50,955 nucleotides of DNA from an uncultured Oscillospiraceae bacterium. Lineage in GTDB: Bacteria; Bacillota; Clostridia; Oscillospirales; Acutalibacteraceae. The notes under the pieces are model-generated. The model saw only the letters and a program-made list of their open reading frames with translations. It did not search any database and had not been told where the DNA came from. The DNA lies in contig UQHH01000013.1 of NCBI GenBank assembly GCA_900540865.1, positions 1-50,955 of the forward strand. Direction: 5' to 3'. The translations under genes and the position numbers were made by a program. This document shows, piece by piece, positions 16,952 through 24,189 of this stretch (its first letter is position 1; every line of letters begins with the position of its first letter).

Positions 16952-17014
16952 ATATATGCCTCCCTGCCGCCGTTAGACGGACTTTGTAACGTAGTTGAGC
17001 GCACAAGTATCTCC

Positions 17015-17042
17015 ATTATAGCACCTGATGGGGAAAAAGCAA
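17015..17042 (-). promoter_or_regulatory. Promoter of the flippase-GT2-lipid kinase operon
   Basis: On the minus strand TTGCTT (17042-17037) precedes TATAAT (17020-17015) by 16 bp, with an extended TGC before the -10. The leader to the flippase ATG is about 55-60 nt. Confidence 0.6.
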
Positions 17043-17119
17043 GAAACAGGCGCAAATCTTCCCATATCCATATTATCTTACCTGGATAGTAAAACGATAC
17101 GGAGCTATAAATATATGGT

Positions 17120-18415
17120 TTATCCGGCGGGGCTGTAGAGCGCGCCGATAAACACGGGCAGGTTGCTCTCGTTGTCTACAATCAGAAATAAAAACGGGCG
17201 GTCGAGCACGACGCTGTGCTCCGTCACGGCGGCGGAAAGGTTTACCTCCGCCTTTGTGGCGGCACCTGCCTTTACGCCCTGCGGGCCCAGCTCGATATGC
17301 GTTTTTTGTACAACGTCACTCAATGTAAGGCCTTCCGGTGAAATTTTAGAAAAATCAGCCTCACCCGTAAAAGCCTGCTTCATGCCGAGGCTTTGCAGGG
17401 CCTTGTTCAGGCTGGTATCGTAATCAAAGGAGAACGCGGGCGTGCTCACCTGCGCAAAATCCGTTGCGGTCATAGAACTGAAGAGCGTTGACAGCTCTTT
17501 TTCGTCGAGGGACGCGATGTAATCCGAAAGGCTGGTACCCTCGTTCGGAAGAACGGCGGCGAACCGGCACGGAAGGTTTTTCAGGTTTTTCACATAGCCC
17601 TGCGCGTTTTCACTGTGGATATAGCGCTCCGAGCCGTGCAGGAAGCTCGCCGTCTGTACGCTGCCGTCCGCAAGGTGGAAATCTCCGTCCTTTACGTTGG
17701 AGGATTTGTATTCGGTTGCCCACAAATCCTCCAGGTACAGGGCGTTGAGCAGGTAGAGCGCACTGTCTTCTGTTGTTTTTGAAACGATGGAATCAATCAG
17801 CCCGTTCGTATGATGGTTTGTCCAAGCATTCATATCTTTGGCGGCGTTGGGGCTTGAAAAATCCGCGCTGAAAATCCCCGCGTCGAAAAAGTCGGCGTTT
17901 TTCTGTAAAAAGCTGCGGCTGACGTCGAGGCCGTCGCGCATCCAGAGGGAATTTGCAATTTGCAGGCTGCCGTCCTCCTTATTGAAAGCCGTCAGGCGCT
18001 GGCGCAGGTAATTGCTGCACGCGTTGATGTTCTCGGCGGAAACGACACCGCCGCCGAGCAGGTTTTTCATTTCCTTGAGCGTACCGCCCTGCGCGCCGTT
18101 TTGCAGCATGGCGAGCGTAAAATAGGCGGAAACAGGGGAGAGCAGGGTATTTTGCCCTTCCTCCTCCGTTTTCCGCAGCAGGGAAGCGGAGAACTCCGAC
18201 ACCGCCTCAGTGAATTTTTCGTATGCCTGCGGCAGCTCCGTCTGCTCGCTGAAGTCGTAATCCACAGCGGTATCCCCGCGCGCAACGCCCGCGGTCAAAT
18301 CGCGTGCCGAAAGCTGCGGCCCGCTTTCCGGGCTGGAACAGCCGGAAAAGGCGGCTAACGCCATAAGCAGGGAAAGCGCTGCGGCGGCTGCCTTTTTTAA
18401 ATGCGTTTGTTTCAT
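17120..18415 (-). CDS. Serpin-family protease inhibitor lipoprotein
   Basis: Serpins trap serine or cysteine proteases by cleavage of a reactive centre loop. The 431-residue protein has a lipoprotein signal (hydrophobic 9-24, lipobox AAFSGC, Cys26) followed by a full serpin fold, including NTLLSPVSAYFTLAMLQNGA, NALYLEDLW and a C-terminal DRPFLFLIVDN. The loop hinge reads QGVKAGAATKAEV, with the small residues at P12-P9 expected of inhibitory serpins. Counting from the hinge Gly as P15 puts P1 near Leu-Ser/Ala in VNLSAAV, so an elastase- or subtilisin-like target is plausible (inference). Its ATG overlaps the stop of the upstream glycosyltransferase by 4 nt (ATGA), implying coupled translation. 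No terminator is clear after the stop. Confidence 0.93.
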   Translation of the reverse strand: MKQTHLKKAAAAALSLLMALAAFSGCSSPESGPQLSARDLTAGVARGDTAVDYDFSEQTELPQAYEKFTEAVSEFSASLLRKTEEEGQNTLLSPVSAYFTLAMLQNGAQGGTLKEMKNLLGGGVVSAENINACSNYLRQRLTAFNKEDGSLQIANSLWMRDGLDVSRSFLQKNADFFDAGIFSADFSSPNAAKDMNAWTNHHTNGLIDSIVSKTTEDSALYLLNALYLEDLWATEYKSSNVKDGDFHLADGSVQTASFLHGSERYIHSENAQGYVKNLKNLPCRFAAVLPNEGTSLSDYIASLDEKELSTLFSSMTATDFAQVSTPAFSFDYDTSLNKALQSLGMKQAFTGEADFSKISPEGLTLSDVVQKTHIELGPQGVKAGAATKAEVNLSAAVTEHSVVLDRPFLFLIVDNESNLPVFIGALYSPAG

Positions 18416-19782
18416 TCCTGTGACACTCCATCCTTTTGTGTTAGCTCCTGCATGAGCTTATAGACGTTTTCGGCGGAATTTTCCTTATAAAACGTCTTGC
18501 ACGCCTGCTTCATCTCGCCGAGCTTTTCGGGATGCACAAGCAAATCCTCTATCTCCCTGGCGCATTTGCTGCCCTTTGAAAGCATAACCGCCATGTTGTT
18601 GCGCACGAGGAAGTCAGCATTCTCCTCCTCCTGTCCGGGGAACGCCTTGAAAATCGCCATCGGCAGGGCACAGGCGAGCGACTCCGACACGGTAAGGCCG
18701 CCCGGCTTCGTAATAATCAGGTCTGCCGCGCTCATATATTTATTGACGTCGCTTACAAAATACAAAAGCTTTGTCGGCTTGGTCGCGCCGCTGCCGCGGT
18801 ATATTTTTTGCAGAAGCGTCGTCTCGAGCAAATCATCCCGGAATTCCTCGGTGGCTGCCTTGATTTTATCCTTGAACTGTCCCGTTTTTTCCTTGAAGGA
18901 GCCGGAAAGCTCCTGCATGAGCCGGCTGCGGATGGATTCATGGTACGCGTAATCTGAGTCCGGCTCTTCCGTACCCTCTTCTTTTCCGGCATTCGCGATA
19001 ATTTCCCCCGCGTTTGCCCTCGAAGAGCTTAAAAGCTCCTCAAACGCGTCGTAAAGCTTTTGATTTTTCCCGGTGATGACAATCACCTGAAAATCGACTT
19101 TAATTTCAGAAATGCTCTGGTATATTTTTAGTATATCGGTCACGCCGAAGCTGCCGGCCATGATGAGCACCGTCTTGAGCTTTGGGTCGAGCTGCATCTG
19201 CCCGAGCAGGGCCTCGCGGTCGTACTGCTCATAAAACGCGGTGTCGATGGGTATGCCGAGCGCGTGTATTTTACCGCGCGGCACCCCGTAGGCCTCTACC
19301 GCGTCCACCATCTCTGTGCTCGACACGATGTACGCGTCTATTTTTTCATTGATATACGTTTTGTGCGGCGCAAAGTCCGTTATAATACAGACGACCTCTA
19401 CCGGCACGCGGTAGTCCCGCTTGAGGTTCGACGCCATCTCCGCCGCGAACGGGTGCGCCGTCACAATGACGTCCGGGCGGAATTCCAGAATCAGCGGGAT
19501 GAGCTTTTTGGTCATCTGCCCCGTTATTTTTGTAACCAGCGAATTGAGCGTCGTGTCCCGGTTGGCGGTATTATACACGCTGCCGTAGAGCTTGGGAAGC
19601 TTTTTGGCAAGGAACACATACCCGTCGGAAACCGTTTTATTGAGCGTATGGCTGACATATTCGAGCGTATCGACGACCTGTACGACCGCGGTTTTATCGT
19701 GCGCGGTTATGTAGCTTTTGAGCGCGTTTGACGCGCGCATGTGCCCGCCGCCCGTCGAGGCGGAAAAAATCAAAACTCGCAT
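18412..19782 (-). CDS. UgtP-like diacylglycerol glucosyltransferase (MGDG synthase family)
   Basis: This 456-residue GT28-type membrane-associated enzyme transfers glucose or galactose to diacylglycerol. The N-terminal signature is ASTGGGHMRASNAL; the C-terminal half has the donor-binding ITKPGGLTVSESLACALPM. A Lys/Glu-rich insertion of about 75 residues lies between the two lobes (roughly 255-330), longer than in typical UgtP. ATG 19782 is preferred over the in-frame GTG at 19791, which sits inside the AAAGGGTGAGG site. It is the first gene of a two-gene unit with the serpin. The product glycolipid may be a membrane lipid or an anchor for lipoteichoic acid-like polymers. Confidence 0.9.
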   Translation of the reverse strand: MRVLIFSASTGGGHMRASNALKSYITAHDKTAVVQVVDTLEYVSHTLNKTVSDGYVFLAKKLPKLYGSVYNTANRDTTLNSLVTKITGQMTKKLIPLILEFRPDVIVTAHPFAAEMASNLKRDYRVPVEVVCIITDFAPHKTYINEKIDAYIVSSTEMVDAVEAYGVPRGKIHALGIPIDTAFYEQYDREALLGQMQLDPKLKTVLIMAGSFGVTDILKIYQSISEIKVDFQVIVITGKNQKLYDAFEELLSSSRANAGEIIANAGKEEGTEEPDSDYAYHESIRSRLMQELSGSFKEKTGQFKDKIKAATEEFRDDLLETTLLQKIYRGSGATKPTKLLYFVSDVNKYMSAADLIITKPGGLTVSESLACALPMAIFKAFPGQEEENADFLVRNNMAVMLSKGSKCAREIEDLLVHPEKLGEMKQACKTFYKENSAENVYKLMQELTQKDGVSQE

Positions 19783-19854
19783 GAACCTCACCCTTTTAAA
19801 GTATTCAATAAAAGTTCTTAAAATCTTAATACCGTCTTTATATCGTTATATTAC

Positions 19855-19882
19855 ATTATATCAAAAAAATCCCCGATTTCAA
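19855..19882 (-). promoter_or_regulatory. Promoter of the glycolipid synthase-serpin operon
   Basis: On the minus strand TTGAAA (19882-19877) and TATAAT (19860-19855) are separated by 16 bp, with an extended TGA before the -10. The leader is about 65 nt. The rest of the 330-nt divergent region 19783-20113 shows AT-rich sequence and the promoter of the VanW gene, but no ORF I would defend. Confidence 0.65.
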
Positions 19883-20028
19883 CATAGAAAAAGCTTACGG
19901 ATTTGTCACCTACAACTTATTGGAACAACAATACCCGCCAGCTACAGCTGCTTGTGGCAAACCAAAAAACAACGGGAACAGAAAACCAACTTTGTTAAAT
20001 TTTACACGGCCCCTTATATAGATAAATC

Positions 20029-20058
20029 TTTACAATTGAGGGGCTTGTGGTGTATGAT
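20029..20058 (+). promoter_or_regulatory. Promoter of the VanW-domain gene
   Basis: TTTACA (20029-20034) and TATGAT (20053-20058) are separated by 18 bp. Transcription would start near 20066, about 48 nt before the ATG. Confidence 0.55.
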
Positions 20059-20113
20059 ATGTACAAGTATCGCTATAGGCGGTTTGTATCTCAAACCGAA
20101 AGGAGAAGGTATT

Positions 20114-22096
20114 ATGAGCGATGAGAAAAGAGAGAAGGATATAAACAAGGCGGAGCAGGAAGCCCCGCAGAACATAGAGCCAACGGGACAGGATGTCGAG
20201 GCGCTTTTGAACGAAATCAGGCAGCAGCAGAACTTCACGCCTAAGGCGCCGCAGGCGCAGGCTATGGAGGATATGCCCGCTGCCGGGACGCAGCAGCCTG
20301 AGGGACAGCCGGAGCAGGCTGAAACCCTGGAAGAACAGCCCCCGGTGTTTGAGGACATCAGCAGCTCGAGCGGTGTACAGAAGCAGGAAAATGTGTTTGT
20401 GCCTGCGCTCAAGCCCGCGGAAAAGGCGCCGGAGAAGAAGAAAAAATCGCGCGGAAAGTATGTCGTTATGGGCGTGCTCGGTCTTGTGATTCTGCTTGCC
20501 GCCTCGTTTTTCTGCACGCTGTTTTTAAATCCTGAGGTCATCCCGAGCATCGCCCCGGTCACCGAGGTAAAGGGGGCGACGCCCGAACAGAAAGAAGCTG
20601 TGTTTGCGAAGGGCGTACAGGTCGGCGGAATCGACGTTTCGGGCAAAACGCTCAAGCAGGCGACGGCGCTGATTATCGTAAAAGAAAAGGACGCGGCGCC
20701 GGAGTTTTCACTTGATGTTGTAAACGGGGATATGACCCTTACCTACACGCAGGAGGATTTTAACTACACCTACAATACGAAGGAAGTCATTGCGCAGGCA
20801 TACCAGTACAGCAAGGACGTCGCGAAAGCGCTTTCCGACGGCAGCATCGACAGGCTCTCCAGTCCCCAGGGGGATAATGTGTCTGTGGACGAGAAAAACG
20901 GGACGGTAAACTTTAACATTTCCTGTACGGTTACGAACGATTCGGTCGAAAAGGTCGTGGGCCGTGTAGCCAAAAAAATGGATATTCCGGCGGTAGAGCC
21001 GCATGTATCGAAATTCAACCCCTCCGCCTCTTACGCGAAAATGTTTACCTTCGCAAAGGGCGAGGACGGCGTATCGGTCGACAGGGAAAAGCTTCATGAA
21101 GATATTACCGCGCTGTTCTCAGGCGGCCTGAAGAGCGGCAGCGTGCCGGTTCAGACGCAGGCCGCAAAGCCCAAGCATACGATGGACGAGGTCAAAAACG
21201 CGACAAAGCTCATCGGCAAGTTCAGCACGGTTTCTACCAACACGTATAACGCGAACCATAACATGAAAACCTCGCTCAAGGCGACCAACGGAAAAATCGT
21301 CGAACCCGGCAAGAACTTTTCCTTCAATGAATGCACCGGCGACAGCAACCTTGCCTCAAACGGCTACCTGCCCGCGAGCGTCATTGAAAACGGCAGCTAC
21401 CAGCAGGGCTACGGCGGCGGAATCTGCCAGGCGGCGACCACCATTTACAACGCCGGCATCCAGGCGAATATGGGGATTACGGAGCGTTACCCGCATTTGT
21501 GGTGCTCGCCCTATGTCTACGGCGGGCTGGACGCGACGATTGATTACGGCAACCTCGATTTAAAAATGAAGAATAACACGGAGTTCCAGATATTCTTTAA
21601 GACATATATGGACGGCACGACGCTCTACTGCGAAATTTACGGCTGGCAGGACCCGGACTTCGACGAGGTAAGAACCGAGTCCCACAATACTTGGACCGGC
21701 AGCGAGGAGTACGGCTTTGCCGCGCAGCGCGTTTACTATAAGGGCGGCAAGGAGGTCGGAAGGGAAGATTTGCCTGATTCCACCTACAGCCTGTCAAACG
21801 GCCACTATGTCGTGGCGGGCGACCCCGGCAATACCTCAAGGAAGCTCAAGCAGCCGGGAACGGTGAAGGAGAAAACGGAGGATAAGCAGAACACTTCCTC
21901 CACAAAGCCGGTTTCCACAAGCTCGTCGCAGCAGCAGGACACTCCACCGTCGTCCCAGACTCCGTCCAGCAGCAAGCCGGACAACCCTTCCTCAAAGCCT
22001 GATACAAGCTCGCAAAATCCGGCCGGCTCCTCACAGGCTCCCAGCTCAAAGCCGGAAAGCGGGACTTCTGGCGTGAGTTCAGCGGAAAACGAATAA
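20114..22096 (+). CDS. Membrane-anchored VanW-domain protein with putative peptidoglycan-binding region
   Basis: This 660-residue protein starts at ATG 20114 after AAAGGAGAAGG; the open frame further upstream has no start context. Order: an acidic, Gln/Pro-rich cytoplasmic N-terminus (1-110), one membrane helix (about 117-137), a region with VQVGGIDVSGKT resembling the putative peptidoglycan-binding domain found in YoaR-like proteins, the VanW domain (about 390-530) with GGGICQAATTIYNA near 433, and a Ser/Pro/Gln-rich extracellular tail (last 95 residues). VanW proteins are named from vancomycin clusters but their biochemical role is unknown. There is no LPXTG, so the tail is probably a flexible wall-spanning linker. 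Confidence 0.9.
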   Translation: MSDEKREKDINKAEQEAPQNIEPTGQDVEALLNEIRQQQNFTPKAPQAQAMEDMPAAGTQQPEGQPEQAETLEEQPPVFEDISSSSGVQKQENVFVPALKPAEKAPEKKKKSRGKYVVMGVLGLVILLAASFFCTLFLNPEVIPSIAPVTEVKGATPEQKEAVFAKGVQVGGIDVSGKTLKQATALIIVKEKDAAPEFSLDVVNGDMTLTYTQEDFNYTYNTKEVIAQAYQYSKDVAKALSDGSIDRLSSPQGDNVSVDEKNGTVNFNISCTVTNDSVEKVVGRVAKKMDIPAVEPHVSKFNPSASYAKMFTFAKGEDGVSVDREKLHEDITALFSGGLKSGSVPVQTQAAKPKHTMDEVKNATKLIGKFSTVSTNTYNANHNMKTSLKATNGKIVEPGKNFSFNECTGDSNLASNGYLPASVIENGSYQQGYGGGICQAATTIYNAGIQANMGITERYPHLWCSPYVYGGLDATIDYGNLDLKMKNNTEFQIFFKTYMDGTTLYCEIYGWQDPDFDEVRTESHNTWTGSEEYGFAAQRVYYKGGKEVGREDLPDSTYSLSNGHYVVAGDPGNTSRKLKQPGTVKEKTEDKQNTSSTKPVSTSSSQQQDTPPSSQTPSSSKPDNPSSKPDTSSQNPAGSSQAPSSKPESGTSGVSSAENE

Positions 22097-22121
22097 AAAT
22101 TTTTATTTTCAATCATTTCAG

Positions 22122-22153
22122 CGCACACGGAATAGCCTCCGTGTGCGTTTTTT
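22122..22153 (+). terminator. Terminator after the VanW-domain gene
   Basis: A 10-bp stem (22122-22131 with 22138-22147) is followed by six T. Its T-run abuts the -35 of the spoVAD promoter. Confidence 0.85.
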
Positions 22154-22182
22154 GTATTTTGCGCGCGTTTGACGCCATACTA
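22153..22182 (+). promoter_or_regulatory. Sigma-G type promoter for spoVAD
   Basis: TGTATT (22153-22158) and CATACTA (22176-22182) are 17 bp apart. The -10 is identical to the Bacillus sigma-G consensus and the -35 is close to TGAATA. The known spoVA operon is sigma-G dependent, which fits forespore expression. The ATG lies about 65 nt downstream. Confidence 0.65.
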
Positions 22183-22246
22183 ATGAAAAGAATAAACCAC
22201 AAAAAAATAGAAAAACGGTTTGTAATAAGAAAGGAATGATTCAATT

Positions 22247-23254
22247 ATGGCAACGCGCAAGGGAAGCTATACGCTTGTGCTCGATAATAAGCCCGCAATT
22301 GTGGGCTGGGCTGCCGTCGCGGGCAAAAAAGAAGCGGAAGGGCCGCTCAAGGACAGCTTCGATAAAATTTTTTATGATACGATGGCGGGGCAGGACACCT
22401 GGGAAAAGGCGGAAAGCCAGCTGCAGAAGGAGGCGGTCAGCCTTGCGCTCGGCAAGGCAAACGTAAAGGCCGAGCAGGTCAACATGATTTTTGCGGGCGA
22501 CCTTTTAAACCAGTGTATCTCCTCCTGCTTTGGTCTGAGAAGCTTCGACATCCCGTTTTTGGGGCAGTACGGCGCGTGCTCCACAATGGCGCAGACGCTT
22601 CTGCTCAGCTCATTATTTGTTGACACGGGCTGCGCCGATTACGCGGCAGCTGTTACGTCGAGCCATTTCTGCTCCGCCGAGCGGCAGTTCCGCTTCCCGC
22701 TCGAATACGGCGGGCAGCGTACGCCGACCGCCCAGTGGACGGTGACCGCCTCGGGCTGCGCGGTCGTCGGCAGTAAGGGGGAAGGGCCGAAGGTGGAGGC
22801 CGTGACGATTGGCAAAATCGTCGATTTAGGCGTGACGGACGCGAACAACATGGGCGCTGCAATGGCGCCGGCTGCGGCGGAGGTCATTAAAAACTACCTG
22901 AACGACACCGGCCACAAGCCGAGCGATTTTGACCTGATTATCACTGGCGACCTCGGCGAAGTCGGTTCCAAGCTGCTCTGCGAGCTGCTGCTCAAGGACA
23001 ACCTCGACATCAAGAGCAGGCACAGCGATTGCGGGCTGCTCATTTATGACAGGCAGGCGCAGGACGTGCACGCGGGCGGCTCCGGCTGCGGCTGCAGTGC
23101 CAGCGTATTATGCTCCTATGTGCTCAACAACCTGCAGAAGAAAAACGCGCGCGACGTGCTGTTTATAGCCACAGGCGCGCTGATGTCGCCGACCTCCTCG
23201 CAGCAGGGGGAAAGTATTCCCGGCATTGCCCACCTGGTTCATATTTCCGCGTAA
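22247..23254 (+). CDS. spoVAD: Stage V sporulation protein AD
   Basis: This 335-residue thiolase-fold protein is a peripheral component of the SpoVA channel and in Bacillus it binds dipicolinic acid. Characteristic stretches are FAGDLLNQCISSCFG, GQYGACSTMAQTL, GGQRTPTAQWTVT and HAGGSGCGCSA near the C-terminus. Length is normal. AAGGAATG precedes the ATG. In most spore formers spoVAD lies between spoVAC and spoVAE; here neither neighbour is present, and spoVAE is found alone about 21 kb upstream. Confidence 0.96.
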   Translation: MATRKGSYTLVLDNKPAIVGWAAVAGKKEAEGPLKDSFDKIFYDTMAGQDTWEKAESQLQKEAVSLALGKANVKAEQVNMIFAGDLLNQCISSCFGLRSFDIPFLGQYGACSTMAQTLLLSSLFVDTGCADYAAAVTSSHFCSAERQFRFPLEYGGQRTPTAQWTVTASGCAVVGSKGEGPKVEAVTIGKIVDLGVTDANNMGAAMAPAAAEVIKNYLNDTGHKPSDFDLIITGDLGEVGSKLLCELLLKDNLDIKSRHSDCGLLIYDRQAQDVHAGGSGCGCSASVLCSYVLNNLQKKNARDVLFIATGALMSPTSSQQGESIPGIAHLVHISA

Positions 23255-23338
23255 AAGCATAAAAGGATTTGTGGAAATACGATAAGCATATTCCAGAAAA
23301 GGAACAATTTTTTTCTGTTAATCGGTGCGAAAGTATGC

Positions 23339-23344
23339 TATAAT
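23339..23344 (+). promoter_or_regulatory. Extended -10 promoter of the PAP2 gene
   Basis: TGCTATAAT (23336-23344) is a perfect extended -10. The region 17 bp upstream (TGTTAA) is a poor -35. Transcription would start near 23351. Confidence 0.55.
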
Positions 23345-23373
23345 ACTCCTTAGACTTTATAATTAAGGAGTAT
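23343..23373. promoter_or_regulatory. Perfect 10-bp dyad spanning -10, start site and Shine-Dalgarno
   Basis: The arms ATACTCCTTA (23343-23352) and TAAGGAGTAT (23364-23373) are perfect inverted repeats separated by 11 bp. The right arm contains the AAGGAG ribosome binding site and the left arm overlaps the -10. Because the predicted start is near 23351, most of the left arm would not be in the RNA, so a DNA operator fits better than an RNA hairpin. Confidence 0.5.
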
Positions 23374-23377
23374 GTAT

Positions 23378-23902
23378 ATGCTTAAGCGTGTACAATATAT
23401 AGACGACATCGTCCTGGACAAGATTGTAAAGCTCCACACGCCGCTGCGCAACAAGGTGATGACCTTCATCACGCGCATGGGGAACATGGGCATCGTCTGG
23501 TTCGCCATGTGCATGCCGTTCCTTATCTACCGGCCGTGGCGCAGTATTGGGGTCAATTTCCTGGTCGGGCTTGTCATCGCGCATTTGGCGGGGGAAATCT
23601 GCATCAAGCATATTGTGTGCAGGATGCGTCCGTGCCATAAGCTCGAGGACGACGAGCTGATTGTCAAACGCCCGCGCTATTATTCGTTCCCGTCAGGGCA
23701 CACGACCGCGTCGTTTTCCGTTGTGGCGGTTGCGTGGATGCGCTGCTGGCCTGTCGCCATCCCGGTGACGATACTGGCGTTTTTAATCGGGTTTTCCCGC
23801 GTGTACCTGCGCGTGCATTATTTGACCGACGTTGTGGCTGGCGCGGTGCTCGGGCTGTTCTGCGGCTTTTTATCGGTCGAGCTGTTACGCGCAATGTTCT
23901 AA
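23378..23902 (+). CDS. PAP2-family membrane phosphatase
   Basis: This 174-residue integral membrane phosphatase belongs to the PAP2 / undecaprenyl-pyrophosphate phosphatase type group. All three catalytic motifs are present: KHIVCRMRP (KxxxxxxRP), SFPSGHTTAS (PSGH) and SRVYLRVHYLTDV (SRxxxxxHxxxD). Likely substrates are lipid phosphates or pyrophosphates such as phosphatidate or undecaprenyl pyrophosphate; sequence cannot decide. ATG 23378 is preferred over 23372, because AAGGAG (23365-23370) is then 7 nt upstream. It is monocistronic, with its own promoter, dyad and terminator. Confidence 0.92.
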   Translation: MLKRVQYIDDIVLDKIVKLHTPLRNKVMTFITRMGNMGIVWFAMCMPFLIYRPWRSIGVNFLVGLVIAHLAGEICIKHIVCRMRPCHKLEDDELIVKRPRYYSFPSGHTTASFSVVAVAWMRCWPVAIPVTILAFLIGFSRVYLRVHYLTDVVAGAVLGLFCGFLSVELLRAMF

Positions 23903-23913
23903 TAGAATAAACG

Positions 23914-23938
23914 AAGGAGGGCGTTTGCCCTCCTTTTT
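23914..23938 (+). terminator. Terminator after the PAP2 gene
   Basis: A 9-bp stem (23914-23922 with 23927-23935, loop gttt) is followed by a T-run. The remaining 200 nt to 24140 contains no ORF with a ribosome binding site. Confidence 0.85.
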
Positions 23939-24144
23939 CATATGCGTTTTTTTGAACTGGTATCCAGCTCTCAAGCGGCCGGATGTCGTTTTTATGTTTT
24001 TTATGTAACATTTTTCCGGCATGATTGTTATATTGTCATGCGGATAAAACAAACTGCTTGGATAGCTGCGGCAAATCTGGGGGGAGGATGCGGGATGTGG
24101 ACAAATTCTAATAATAGAACATAACACATTTTTTAATTGTAAAA

Positions 24145-24168
24145 AGCCGCCCGGTTATCCGGGCGGCT
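24145..24168 (-). terminator. Terminator of the MBOAT-DHHW operon
   Basis: A 10-bp perfect stem (24145-24154 with 24159-24168, loop ttat) lies about 20 nt past the minus-strand DHHW gene, with five T following on the minus strand. Confidence 0.85.
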
Positions 24169-24189
24169 ATCTTTTATCACATATTGCTT

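Noticed and set aside
23343..23373. RNA thermometer hiding the ribosome binding site
   Set aside because: The extended -10 at 23336-23344 places the transcript start at about 23351, so most of the left arm would not be in the RNA.
23942..24124. 60-codon ORF after the PAP2 gene
   Set aside because: It starts just past a terminator, has no ribosome binding site, and the residue composition is not protein-like.
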